In this document: one piece after another, positions 9,337 to 18,492 of the stretch
Numbering within the stretch: the first letter of the stretch is position 1
Layout of the letters: every line of letters starts with the position of its first letter
From: Chondrus crispus
Lineage: Eukaryota; Rhodophyta; Florideophyceae; Gigartinales; Gigartinaceae
DNA length: 64,000 bases
Direction of reading: 5' to 3'
NCBI RefSeq assembly: GCF_000350225.1
Contig: NW_005179033.1
Span: 62,001-126,000, forward strand
Notes under the pieces: model-generated
What the model was told of the DNA's origin: nothing
What the model saw: only the letters and a program-made list of their open reading frames with translations
Database searches by the model: none
Program-made: the position numbers and the translations under genes

Positions 9337-10367
9337 AGACCCGTGGAGGATCTAGTATAGGAATGGCTTTCTTTTGCTTTCTGCGGGCGAGTGGACCTCG
9401 ACGGTCCGTCACGGGCTTTAGCCGCAGCAATGACAGCTTTCATAGCGCTTTTTTGGTCATCGCTCGATTTGTCGCAATCATTAATCCAATGATGCATCCC
9501 CATGTTCTGACAGGGGCCAAATGGACATGGTGGCGGATCACGTTTGGTCTTAGTGCGGGTTAGCTGCTTGTTACGTGTGCCATCCTGCTTTTCAACAACT
9601 GTATTAGGGCTGCTACGGAGTCTAGTTGTGCTGTAGCTTCCTCCGCGGCCGCCGCTGCTTTTTTCATCGCCAAAGACGGGAACTTTGTTATTCTTGGCAG
9701 GGGGACCGCTGTCCAACTTTTCAAAAGCTTCTGATAAGGACAGTGCATGGCACATAAATTGACTAAAGTCCCGACGAAGGTTGGCGTGTGAAAATAGGAG
9801 ATCATTTTCAAGGCGCTGGCGTAGTAGATGAGGCTTGACAGCAGACAAAACATGGTACACGGACATCTTTGGGCTATTTTCTATAACCCATTTGAGACCC
9901 GAACGGCGGAGCAAAGAAATATATGCCATGAAGAGAAGTTCCATTCTAGAGCGAGCGGATTTAACAGACATATCCATGTGCAGCTCTTTTCTTACGAGTG
10001 AATCCAGGTCGGCGGCTGTAAGTAAATGTTTTAATTCAGCGGCCTTCTTGTCTAGATATTCTCGGAGTTTCGTTTCCGTTAAGCCATCGTAGTCATCGGC
10101 TCCTTCGATGAACCCAAGGTCGAGAGCCGACTCCAGCTGCTCTGAATCTACACATAACTTTATGTTTACTGGTGTGACAGGCTCTGTGGTGACACCGTCA
10201 CCGGTTAGCTGGGCTGCCCGAGATGTCAATTCTTTGCAGTAAGCGTCGTATCTGCGTAGAAATACCCTGATGGACTCTGCATCGAGTCGCAGCAAATGAG
10301 GGTGGTCGATAGAGGTACCCACAAATTTGGCGCCGCGCGGAACAGGCGCCTCGGATGCACTGTACAT
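9333..10367 (-). CDS. gag: Gypsy Gag with zinc-knuckle-like motif
   Basis: The 344-codon ORF from ATG 10367-10365 is first after the 5' LTR, about 130 bases downstream of it. It is mostly helical and charged (ESIRVFLRRYDAYCKEL, then LREYLDKKAAELKHLLTAAD), as expected of a capsid. Near the C-terminus CPFGPCQNMGMHHWINDC looks like an expanded CCHC knuckle. The tail is basic. Gag forms the particle in which reverse transcription occurs. The TGA overlaps the pol frame by 4 bases, the usual arrangement for a -1 shifted Gag-Pol. No internal stop is present. Confidence 0.85.
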   Translation of the reverse strand: MYSASEAPVPRGAKFVGTSIDHPHLLRLDAESIRVFLRRYDAYCKELTSRAAQLTGDGVTTEPVTPVNIKLCVDSEQLESALDLGFIEGADDYDGLTETKLREYLDKKAAELKHLLTAADLDSLVRKELHMDMSVKSARSRMELLFMAYISLLRRSGLKWVIENSPKMSVYHVLSAVKPHLLRQRLENDLLFSHANLRRDFSQFMCHALSLSEAFEKLDSGPPAKNNKVPVFGDEKSSGGRGGSYSTTRLRSSPNTVVEKQDGTRNKQLTRTKTKRDPPPCPFGPCQNMGMHHWINDCDKSSDDQKSAMKAVIAAAKARDGPSRSTRPQKAKESHSYTRSSTGL

Positions 10368-10496
10368 CTTCGGTGTAGAACTGCAGAGAGCGTGCTCTCC
10401 GTCTGAGGTGTGATAGGTTCCGTAAATACCTGGTGCAGGTCAGTCGGAACAGCGTGCAGCAAAAACACGTGCTCGGCGTTTATGCGAAGTGATCAC

Positions 10497-10690
10497 TGTG
10501 CTAGCCTGCGCGTCTTTGTCGTGCAGCTAGGAAGTGGGGTAAGGCCGGTAGAGCCGTTGTAGAGCGATGCTGTGCGGTAGCATGCCCCTCTTTACTATGT
10601 GTCGTAAGAGAAGGAGACTATATACTAATCTATCGTAAAGGGATTCAGAACACGAGTGGAGGCAGCGAGTGCTGGAGAGCGATATATGCC
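10497..10690 (-). repeat. Gypsy 5' LTR, first part (interrupted by copia)
   Basis: It matches 5239-5432 with a few substitutions. The LTR breaks at 10690 after GATATATGCC and resumes after the copia element. The two parts together give 332 bp, the same as the other LTR. Confidence 0.93.
10686..10690. other. Target-site duplication ATGCC of copia element, left copy
   Basis: ATGCC occurs immediately before the copia LTR start at 10691 and again at 16140-16144 immediately after the other LTR. The uninterrupted gypsy LTR has a single ATGCC at this point (near 5432), which is the empty-site sequence. Confidence 0.95.
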
Positions 10691-11194
10691 TGTGAAACTG
10701 GTTGGCTTTACTGTGATACTGTACTCATGCGATCTGACTTGCATTTCACTGTGCCACTGTGTTGGTGGCCTAATTGCCCAGATGAGCAATTCACCGTGCT
10801 ACTGTAGTTGTTTGGGGCTAGAGCAAGGATGCTCTGATGTACGATGCCCGAGAAGAAGTGCAATTCAGTACTGGATGTGCGATGCACGAAAAGAAGAGCA
10901 ATTCAGTACAATTCGCAGGACTAAGCTCAATTCACTACCGACAGTGTCTGCACTCGAATGTAATTCACCGACACCGACAGTGTCTGCACTCGAATGCAAT
11001 TCACCGACAGTGTGCTAAGATAATGGAAGCAATTCACAGATGCCACAATACACTCTCTATCAATAAGTACGTGACCACTTAGCAGTAGAGTAACCAGCTG
11101 AACATGGAAGAACCAACCTGAATGATCCAAGACCACAGTAAACGTCTCGATACCTGACGATCACTGATTAAAGAACAGTTACCGATCTTTTATT
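10691..11194 (+). repeat. Copia-1 5' LTR
   Basis: The 504-bp LTR runs from TGTGAAACTGG to CGATCTTTTATT. The start is the usual TG, but the end is ATT rather than CA. It contains internal short repeats (GACAGTGTCTGCACTCGAAT twice). ORFs predicted within it recur identically in the other LTR and are not genes. Confidence 0.95.
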
Positions 11195-11210
11195 GTTATG
11201 GGCCCAGACC
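11195..11210 (+). promoter_or_regulatory. Copia-1 primer-binding site overlapping gag start codon
   Basis: GTTATGGGCCCAG starts at the first base after the LTR. It is complementary to the eukaryotic initiator tRNA-Met anticodon arm (CTGGGCCCATAAC), the half-tRNA type of primer known from Drosophila copia. The ATG in this site is the gag start, so Met-Gly-Pro of Gag are encoded by the primer-binding site. Copia-2 has the same arrangement at 25349. Confidence 0.7.
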
Positions 11211-12238
11211 TGCCCTCACGACCAAGATTCTCTTGGGACTACCGCAATGTTCCCTGGACGGATGGAAGAGGGGATCAAGAACCCTACAGAAATGCTGTGA
11301 ATCTTTGGAAATCATTTCATGATAAGCTACCCGTTACCAACAGCAACAAAGTACCCGCTGAGCTCCAAGGAATTATGCTACAATCACAGCTGTACGGAAG
11401 GGCTCTAGACCTCTCCAAGAAGATACCCTCTGCAACAGTCCAATCCGCAGATGGCGTAGATGCTATCGTTAATGCTGTCTACAAACGAGATCCACTTGCT
11501 GTAATCAGCAACGTTTACCAGCTATTTTTGCAGGTTCTTAGCACCAAACGTGGTGATTCAGAGACTTTCCTGAACTTTGAGTCTCGTTTTGAAGCTCAAG
11601 TATCGAAGTTCAACGCACAGTCTACTACAGTACAGCTACCGGATGCTCTTGTAAGCTTCATGCTATTGGCCAACTCTAATGTTGACAGTAGTCAACGTGT
11701 CTCTGTTCTAGCTGCCGCCTCGCCCCGTTCTGGGGAGTATGATCCCGGAGACTCCACTGATGACTTTTTAAAGGCCATTACTTACAATTCTGTGCCCGCA
11801 GTCGTTCGTCAATGTGACAAGCCGAAAGGAAGTTCGTCCACTGATACCATCTTTAAGACCCCACTTCGTGCCAACTCCGCCAGGACCCCGCACCGTGCCC
11901 AGCGCAAACGTTTGACGCCTGAGCAGCTTGCCGATCTCAAATCTAAGAGTACCTGTCGCAAATGTCATGAAAAAGGACACTGGGAGGCAGATCACGGTCC
12001 AGATGGTAAATACAGTCCCCATAAAAAGGGTTATTCATCAGGTAACGCCCATGGGTACTCCGATAAAAAGCCCTCCAAGTCTGTCACTTTCAACATGGTT
12101 AAGCTGAATGCTGATACGCACACTGATACAAATAACTCAGCCTCGTCCGACGGACCCCTCCTGGACGACGGAGCACCCTATAGTGGCATGGGTGAGAAGG
12201 AATTCGCCTTACTTTTTAAAACTCTGCTACCGTCGTAG
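11198..12238 (+). CDS. gag: Copia-1 Gag plus start of protease, ended by TAG
   Basis: The ORF has 346 codons. The first ATG lies 4 bases after the LTR. The capsid-like part has LQGIMLQSQLYGRALDLSKK, then TFLNFESRFEAQVSKFNAQ. A zinc knuckle variant CRKCHEKGHWEADH has His in place of the last Cys. The tail contains LLDDGAPYSGMG, which fits a retropepsin active site with DDGA for DTGA. The TAG at 12236-12238 therefore falls inside the protease. In copia-2 the same position is Trp (PNWNGEY), so the TAG is most simply a TGG to TAG mutation. Downstream coding continues in the same frame. Confidence 0.85.
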   Translation: MGPDLPSRPRFSWDYRNVPWTDGRGDQEPYRNAVNLWKSFHDKLPVTNSNKVPAELQGIMLQSQLYGRALDLSKKIPSATVQSADGVDAIVNAVYKRDPLAVISNVYQLFLQVLSTKRGDSETFLNFESRFEAQVSKFNAQSTTVQLPDALVSFMLLANSNVDSSQRVSVLAAASPRSGEYDPGDSTDDFLKAITYNSVPAVVRQCDKPKGSSSTDTIFKTPLRANSARTPHRAQRKRLTPEQLADLKSKSTCRKCHEKGHWEADHGPDGKYSPHKKGYSSGNAHGYSDKKPSKSVTFNMVKLNADTHTDTNNSASSDGPLLDDGAPYSGMGEKEFALLFKTLLPS

Positions 12239-13828
12239 AATGGAATATATGAAAAGCTCCCTGATACTGTGTCCAGATTTCCGTACTGGCAGTACGGTTC
12301 TGGAGAACACTCAAGCCAGTCTCGTAAGATAATTGGCTCCGTTGTACTAAATGCTATCACTGATCAAGGGTCTACTGTAACCATTCGTCATTTGATCATT
12401 GAAGGCTCCTCCCAGTGGGTTGTCGGTCGCAACGTTACCCGACACTGCAACATACAACACATTGGAAAGAACGCTCTTGTCCTTCCCGGTTCTGAAACGC
12501 GCACCATATCTCTCGCTGATCGTGGGTTCCACAGCTACATACCCTTTCAGACCTTCGCTACTTCCAGAACAGACTGGAATGATACTGATACCCTTCGACG
12601 CATATACTGTGCTACTCTACATGTCAATAAAGTGACCAACCGCCCATGGGGGGAACTCAAGGCTATTGTAGACAAGGTCCACCACCACGTCTGTGGACAC
12701 TCGAATTATGATGATATTAAGCTTCTCTTGCAGAGAAACAATATCTGGAACAGTGATGTCAAGAAGTATCTATCAACAATCCTTGACTCGTGTGAAAGCT
12801 GTACAGCAATTCAAGAACCTCAAGGACAGCGCCCGGTTTCTCTCAGTGCTATGTCAAGGGAGTTCAACCAAGTAGTTTGTGTTGATCATCTATTCCTTGG
12901 CCAGCACAAAGTGTTCCACATTATGGATTCTGTATCACGCTACTCTGCCGGAGCTGTGGTCCCCGATACTAAAATGGAAACCTCCGTCATCGCATTTGAG
13001 TCCAACTGGATTACTCCGTTCTGGACTCCTCACACTGTTCTCTATGATCCAGCCTTTCGCAACATTGAGTTTGAAGGTTACCTTAAGAAGCTTGGGGTTG
13101 TCCCACGACCCATTCCCCCACGTCGTCACAACAAGAATGCCCTTGAATCCAAGCACAGGGTGATCCGAGATATATATCTGCGACTTCGAGCTGCTAATAA
13201 TGATACTAATGACATGCGTGATGAGCTCTTTATTGTGCAGGCTCTGCGCATCTCCAACGATCTGTATGGCAGTGATGTCATGTCCGCGCACGAACTTGCA
13301 AAAGGCTACACGCGTACTGTAACCGCTGATCAGTTCCCCGTTACTGTGCCCCCCGATATCCTGACTGCACACGAGGCACTTCTCGCCAAGCGTAAACTAA
13401 CACTGATCCTGAGGTCGAAGGCTGTAAAGGACGTCCCCGTACAAGTTGGTGACCTCGTCCAGATATATGTGAAAGAACAAAATCAGAAACGTGGAGCGTG
13501 GTCTTCCTCCAAGCCTGTCCTGGCGTATGACCACCCGTCTCGCACCGTCACTGTTGCTGGCAAAAATGGCAAGCAAAGGCGTGCTGCTCTCGAAGATATT
13601 AGACATGCCCTCCCCGAGAGCGCTCTTGCTGCTGCCGTCCAAGATTCACTTGATGAACTAGAGCAATCCCTCAGTGCTGCAATTGATCATATACCCAGTG
13701 AAAGCTATACTCATACAGCCGTACCATGGACTGCAGTGACTACCCAGTCCCCTGATCCTCAGCATGAACAGGATGTTGACTCGTTGGGAATTTTTGATGT
13801 GTCTGTGCCCACGCATGGGCAAAACTAA
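12239..13828 (+). pseudogene. pol: Copia-1 protease end and integrase, between two in-frame stops
   Basis: The frame continues that of Gag after the TAG. The first ATG-less start codon (GTG) is at 12269. HLIIEGSSQWVVGRNVTRHC is the likely C-terminal half of the protease. The integrase follows: an HHCC zinc module (VHHHVCGH and DSCESC), then CVDHLFL, LYDPAFRN and NALESKHRVIRD supplying D, D and E. The C-terminal part (KAVKDVPVQVGDLVQIYVKE) resembles a DNA-binding barrel. A TAA at 13826-13828 ends the frame within a poorly conserved linker. Copia-2 has no stop at this point, so it is probably a second point mutation. Confidence 0.85.
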
Positions 13829-15610
13829 GAAGAAGATGCCCTTCTTTATGTCCCAACCCAAACTGCTACCCCCCGTGATGAACGTCTATCCGACCCAGCT
13901 ACCAGCATCCACCCAATAGAAACTCGTCAGAGCGCTGCGCTTAGCTCTCATGAAGTAGAGCTATCCCCTGGTACAGAATTGACAACACAGGAGAAGGATG
14001 TTGCTCAACTGTACTTTAATCGGTTTCAGCACAAAGAATTTCTCCTAAACCAGTCCGAAGGACTGCCTTCATTCATTACTACCAATGCGTATAAGAAGGA
14101 AGAGGAAACCTTTAAAAAGGCTGTCAAAGAAGTTCACGTATCCAAAGTCCCTTTAGACTCTAATGTCATCACGAGTCATGTACTGTACAAGATCAAATTG
14201 CTTGATGATGACTCGCTCCTGTGCAAGGCTCGCATTGCACCGCATGGAAATAAGGACAGAGATAAACACCTCCTCAAGACTGACGCGCAGACTTGCCCTC
14301 CGCTTGGATTCAGGATCCTCCTTTCTATTTGTGTCATATACCAATGGTCTCTAGCAAAGGTAGATATCAAATCTGCATTCCTGCAGACAGGGTCAGCTCT
14401 CCGTGATGTCTACGTCGTTCCCCCGCGCGAATGTGGGAAGCGAGGATTTTATTGGCTATTGTTGACGGCTGCGTATGGGCTAGTGAATGCCAATGCCAAG
14501 TGGCAAGAACACAGTGACACTTTCCTCCGAGATCTTGGCTTTTTACAACTGGTCCATGTACCACAGCTATTCTACAAAAAGACAAAGGGTCAGCTACAGA
14601 TGCTAGCAGTCAAGGTTGTGGACGATATTCTTATTGCAGCGTTCACGGTTCACCTGGATACTTTTGTGGACCAAGTTTCGGACAGGTACAAGGTCGGAAC
14701 AATCGTTAAGGGACCCGGTTCATTTAATTTCTTTGGACTAACGATCAGTCAAGATGATGAAGGTCACATTGAAGTGTCCGGCAATGAAAAGCTCCTTGCT
14801 CTCCAACAGTACCCTTTATCTCGTCCTCGCCGCAAGGAATTGGAAGATTGTCTGAATGCTGTTGAAAGCTTTTCTTTCAGCTCTATGAATGGATCTCTAG
14901 GCTTTATAGGCACTGCAGCCAGCCCCTTTTGTGCATTCGCAACCAGTTACCTTCAGCAGCGTCGTGCTGATCCCCTGGTCAAAGATATTGTACTCCAGAA
15001 CAACATGCTCCGTCAGCTACATCGACTAGGCTCTACAATTACACTGAAGCGCCCCATACACAAAGGCGAATACCCTCTAAACGTTCTGGTGTTCTCTGAT
15101 GCTGCCAGAGCAAACTCTAATGGACAGCTTGCGTACATAGGTGGACTAGTTATCGGAAAAATTGAAAAAGATGCTGTGTTTCACACGCTGACCTGGGCTT
15201 CTCAAAAATCCAAACGTCCGACGGAGTCTGTTGGAGCAGCTGAAACACTTGCTGCGGGAATAGCGATTGATGAAGGAAAAGCACTCGTTCAATCGTACCG
15301 CAATCTGCTTGATGTCGAGGTTAATTTGGTTATAGCTGTCGACTCGAAAGACCTATACGATTCTCTTTCGACATGCCGCAATGCTATCGACAAGTCTATC
15401 CGGGCTGATGTTAATCTCATCCGCTACGAATTTGAAACCCATAAGATCAACCGCATGGTATGGATTCCCGGCAAGATAAACCCTGCAGATGCCATAACTA
15501 AGCCTGATAGCCCGCTATGTGAAACCCTACAGCTCATGATGTTCTCAGGTATCATCCCCATCGACTTCAGTGTTTCACAATACCGAGATAGCGAACAATT
15601 CTTAGGATAA
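13829..15610 (+). CDS. pol: Copia-1 reverse transcriptase and RNase H
   Basis: The same frame runs on after the TAA; the first in-frame start-like codon is at 13979. The reverse transcriptase has SHVLYKIKLLDDDSLLCKAR, then AKVDIKSAFLQTG and KVVDDILIAA, where VVDD replaces the usual YVDD. RNase H has VFSDAARANSNG, SVGAAETLAAG and AVDSKDLYDSL, ending in the copia-typical NPADAITKPDSPL. It stops at 15608-15610, 25 bases before the 3' LTR. Without readthrough of two stops it would not be made as a Gag-Pol fusion. The domain itself is intact, so the copy could have been mobilised in trans. Confidence 0.88.
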   Translation, partial: EEDALLYVPTQTATPRDERLSDPATSIHPIETRQSAALSSHEVELSPGTELTTQEKDVAQLYFNRFQHKEFLLNQSEGLPSFITTNAYKKEEETFKKAVKEVHVSKVPLDSNVITSHVLYKIKLLDDDSLLCKARIAPHGNKDRDKHLLKTDAQTCPPLGFRILLSICVIYQWSLAKVDIKSAFLQTGSALRDVYVVPPRECGKRGFYWLLLTAAYGLVNANAKWQEHSDTFLRDLGFLQLVHVPQLFYKKTKGQLQMLAVKVVDDILIAAFTVHLDTFVDQVSDRYKVGTIVKGPGSFNFFGLTISQDDEGHIEVSGNEKLLALQQYPLSRPRRKELEDCLNAVESFSFSSMNGSLGFIGTAASPFCAFATSYLQQRRADPLVKDIVLQNNMLRQLHRLGSTITLKRPIHKGEYPLNVLVFSDAARANSNGQLAYIGGLVIGKIEKDAVFHTLTWASQKSKRPTESVGAAETLAAGIAIDEGKALVQSYRNLLDVEVNLVIAVDSKDLYDSLSTCRNAIDKSIRADVNLIRYEFETHKINRMVWIPGKINPADAITKPDSPLCETLQLMMFSGIIPIDFSVSQYRDSEQFLG

Positions 15611-15621
15611 GTCCTCCTCTT

Positions 15622-15635
15622 CTAAAGGGGGTGAG
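15622..15635 (+). promoter_or_regulatory. Polypurine tract of copia-1
   Basis: The purine run AAAGGGGGTGAG directly precedes the 3' LTR, as required for plus-strand priming. Confidence 0.75.
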
Positions 15636-16139
15636 TGTGAAACTGGTTGGCTTTACTGTGATACTGTACTCATGCGATCTGACTTGCATTTCACTGTGCC
15701 ACTGTGTTGGTGGCCTAATTGCCCAGATGAGCAATTCACCGTGCTACTGTAGTTGTTTGGGGCTAGAGCAAGGATGCTCTGATGTACGATGCCCGAGAAG
15801 AAGTGCAATTCAGTACTGGATGTGCGATGCACGAAAAGAAGAGCAATTCAGTACAATTCGCAGGACTAAGCTCAATTCACTACCGACAGTGTCTGCACTC
15901 GAATGTAATTCACCGACACCGACAGTGTCTGCACTCGAATGCAATTCACCGACAGTGTGCTAAGATAATGGAAGCAATTCACAGATGCCACAATACACTC
16001 TCTATCAATAAGTACGTGACCACTTAGCAGTAGAGTAACCAGCTGAACATGGAAGAACCAACCTGAATGATCCAAGACCACAGTAAACGTCTCGATACCT
16101 GACGATCACTGATTAAAGAACAGTTACCGATCTTTTATT
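15636..16139 (+). repeat. Copia-1 3' LTR
   Basis: It is 504 bp and appears identical to 10691-11194. It is followed directly by the ATGCC duplication and the remaining gypsy LTR. Confidence 0.95.
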
Positions 16140-16144
16140 ATGCC

Positions 16145-16282
16145 ATGAAAGAGGTGCAAAATGCAATTGTAGCTGAAGTTGCAGCTGTGCATGACGCGAA
16201 AGAGATGGAAGCTCGAATGCTCCCGGAGCGACGGGATGATCTCGGAGTTGCCATATTTGGCTCCACGCCATATTTGGCTACA
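16145..16282 (-). repeat. Gypsy 5' LTR, second part
   Basis: It matches 5433-5570 with three differences by eye. It ends TTTGGCTACA at 16282, followed by the ATGTA target duplication at 16283-16287 and the resumed BRCT frame. Confidence 0.93.
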
Positions 16283-16287
16283 ATGTA

Positions 16288-17865
16288 CCACAGCAGGAGC
16301 GGGTGTCTAAGTGGAATGAAACCAAACCAGGCCTGTATCTGGATGGGATGACGTTCTATCTAACTCCTTGCTCAGCACAAGAAAAGGTGTTACATGCCCC
16401 ACTAAGAGCCAAAGCGCTAAAGTTCATTGCGTCTGGGGGTGGGTCTCTCGCCGCGGAGTTGACGCGGCGCGTAAACTATGTGGTGCTAATCCGAGCGCCA
16501 GTACTACGCACGAAGATCGCTGAGCTGGAGCGAGCGCAGCGCATGGGCGTAGCAGTGGTCTCTCTTGAGTGGCTTGAACGCTGCGTGGTGAAGCAGTGCG
16601 TCGTGGAAGACGAGGAAGTGGATCGGTACGACTGGGACGCGGAGGAGCCGAACGAGCGGTCGACGCAGTTCCGGCCGCAGGCGGACTTCCACTCGCGGCT
16701 GTTTGTGGGGATGCGATGCGCGCTCGGTCCGCTGGCGCTGTACGACACGGGGGCGGTGGCGGCGGTGGCGCGGAAGCTACAACGCGGGAGGGGCAAGGTA
16801 CTTACACATGACGCGCGGGGCGTGGCGACGAGCGAGGTGGCGACGCACGTAGTGTGCGGGGAGTCGCTCTCCGCGGGCGGGCGACGCGCGGTAGAGACAG
16901 CGCAGAAGGTGAACTCTCACGTGGTGATCGTGACGACTACGTGGATCGACGCGTGCTTGCAGGAAGAGCGGTTGGTGCCCGTGACGGACTGCGTACTTTT
17001 TGCGCCCGTGCCGCACGAGACGCCGCTGCGCGAGATGCTAAGAAGGAAAGTGTCCGTGACGATCACGGGGCACCAGATGTCGGCGGAGAGGGAGCCCAAT
17101 CGGCGGAGGGACGTGCTCGCGCGGCTGACGAGGGGGCTCGGGGTGGGGTATAGCGAACGGATGACGAAGGGGAAGACGACGCATTTGATCGCGGACGCGC
17201 GCACGCCGACAAGGAGCGAGAAGATTGAAAAGGCGAAACGATGGGGGATCGCGATCGTGTCGTACAAGTGGTTTCTGGCGTGTGCGGAAGCAGGAGACAT
17301 TGTGGACGCCGGGGACTATGCGCCCGACGAAGCGGACGACAAGGACGCGCTGGTAGAGGAGGTGGACGCGGAGATAGCCGTGGAGGCGCTTGAGGCCACG
17401 GTGGCAACACAAGCCGGACGGGCGCGGTCGACAGCGCGGGCGCGGCGTGGGAAAGAAGCGGAAGGCAAGTTGTTGGGGTCTGTCAAGACGGGTGCGGCGC
17501 GGCGGTCGCCACGGCTGAGCAAGGTGCAGGCGCGGACGGGGGCGGGGGCTGAGGGGGGGAGCGAGGCGGGGGAGCAGCTGTTCCGACGGTTCACGGACGG
17601 GCTGCTCAAATCGCGGATGCGGGACGAGGGGGCGGGGAACGAGGGCGAGGTGGGGACGGCGCCTCGGCGGCGGTCGGCGCGGTCGCGGTCCGTGTCGCTG
17701 GACGCGCACGACGCTGAGGAGGAAAGGGGGTGGAGCTTGGACGCTAGCCAGAGTCAGATCATCGTGCACCGCGACCTGACCCCGCCGCCGACGCCCAACG
17801 GGAAGAGGGGGGGCGGGAAAAGCATGCCACCGCGCGCGGCGAAGAGAAGGCGGCAACGGGAATAA
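16288..17865 (+). pseudogene. 3' part of the split multi-BRCT (TopBP1/Dpb11-like) gene
   Basis: Its codon CCA follows directly, in frame, on GTA at 5236-5238 once the gypsy element and one ATGTA are removed. It holds three more BRCT-like units: GLYLDGMTFYLTPCSA to VVSLEWLERCV; LFVGMRCALGPL to VTTTWIDACLQEE; and VSVTITGHQMS with KTTHLIAD to IVSYKWFLACAEAGD. Each ends with the Trp helix typical of BRCT. With the domain upstream this gives at least four units, as in Dpb11/Rad4/TopBP1 proteins that link DNA replication to checkpoint kinases. An acidic stretch and a long Arg/Ala/Gly-rich tail follow, ending in a nuclear-localisation-like KRRRQRE. There are no internal stops or frameshifts, so disruption must be recent. 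Confidence 0.82.
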
Positions 17866-18150
17866 ACAAACCCGGGAGATCAGCATGCCGTATATTTTTG
17901 AGACACCGATTACACCATGCGACAACACAGGCCTCCATATCCAGCACCACCCCGTTCCCCTCACACCCCGTTCCCCTCATAAGGAGAAGTGAACACGTGT
18001 ACTTTACAGAAAAAAAGTGAACACGTGTAATAACGAGTCTCCTTTTTTCTTGCTTATTGTTTACACTTAGACTAACGTCTAGGAACATTTTGACCAATCA
18101 CGCTGTGTACAGCTAGAAAAAACAATATCGATCACAGCAATGAATGCAAT
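17866..18150. other. Intergenic, downstream of BRCT gene
   Basis: No gene is seen here. A short direct repeat (CCCCGTTCCCCTCA twice near 17949-17977, and GTGAACACGTGTA twice near 17990-18030) lies just after the BRCT stop. Confidence 0.6.
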
Positions 18151-18438
18151 GAGAATGTCTACCCCGTCTTCCGCCCCGTCCACTATTTTCTCCAATCACC
18201 CACAACGTTCTCCAATTCCTGCGTCTCCCTGGACCGCCTTCTCTGGCGCGGAACCCCGCTCGGCACCGCGTCCATCTTCGAGCTCAGCGGCGTCGCCGGC
18301 GCGGGCACGACCCAGATTCACCTGCAGCTCTCGCTCATGGCGGCCGCCCCGGCCGAGCACGGCGCCGCTGCCACCGGCGCCATCGTTGCCTTCACGGAAG
18401 GGGCTTCCACATTTTACCCGCCCGCCCCACTCGGATGA
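18151..18438 (+). pseudogene. RAD51-paralogue (XRCC3-like) relic
   Basis: The + frame containing 18151 reads SLDRLLWRGTPLG, then FELSGVAGAGTTQIHLQLSL, then GAIVAFTEGAS before a TGA at 18436. This is the Walker A region of RAD51-family recombinases (LDxLLxGGIPxG, ELxGxxGxGKTQ, TEGAF). RAD51 paralogues help load recombinase in double-strand-break repair. The Walker A Lys is replaced (GAGTTQ for GxGKTQ). Only about 95 codons are left, and the family is normally over 300 residues. No N-terminal start fits. It is a decayed fragment; another frame gives a longer but Pro/Ser-biased ORF that I consider a shadow. Confidence 0.65.
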
Positions 18439-18492
18439 CATTCGTCTTTCCCCCATCCGCCATCCACCATCACACCTCTCCCGCCCCTGTCC

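Larger units (their letters stand above)
10691..16139 (+). mobile_element. Young Ty1/copia retrotransposon (copia-1), nested in gypsy LTR
   Basis: It is 5449 bp with two 504-bp LTRs that show no difference by eye. The domain order Gag, protease, integrase, reverse transcriptase, RNase H is diagnostic of Ty1/copia. The whole coding region from 11198 to 15610 is one frame, broken only by a TAG at 12236 and a TAA at 13826. It inserted into the gypsy 5' LTR with a perfect 5-bp duplication and so is younger than the gypsy element. A related, older copy lies at 25002-32753. Confidence 0.95.
5239..16282 (-). mobile_element. Ty3/gypsy chromovirus, itself split by a copia element
   Basis: This is an LTR retrotransposon transcribed on the minus strand. 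It is 5590 bp without the nested copia and its ATGCC duplication. Order: 5' LTR (10497-10690 plus 16145-16282), gag (10367-9333), pol (protease, RT, RNase H, integrase, chromodomain; 9336 to about 5583), polypurine tract, 3' LTR (5239-5570). The two LTRs are both 332 bp and differ at about 9 positions by eye. The element sits inside the BRCT gene with a perfect 5-bp target duplication. Pol carries at least two frameshifts and one stop, so this copy looks non-autonomous. Confidence 0.93.

Noticed and set aside
10656-11136. ORFs in the copia-1 LTR (also 15631-16081)
   Set aside because: They are identical in both LTRs, overlap on both strands and have no domain; they are LTR sequence, not genes.
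12236-12238. TAG between copia-1 Gag and Pol as a programmed readthrough site
   Set aside because: It lies inside the protease domain, and copia-2 has a Trp codon at the aligned position, so a point mutation is simpler.
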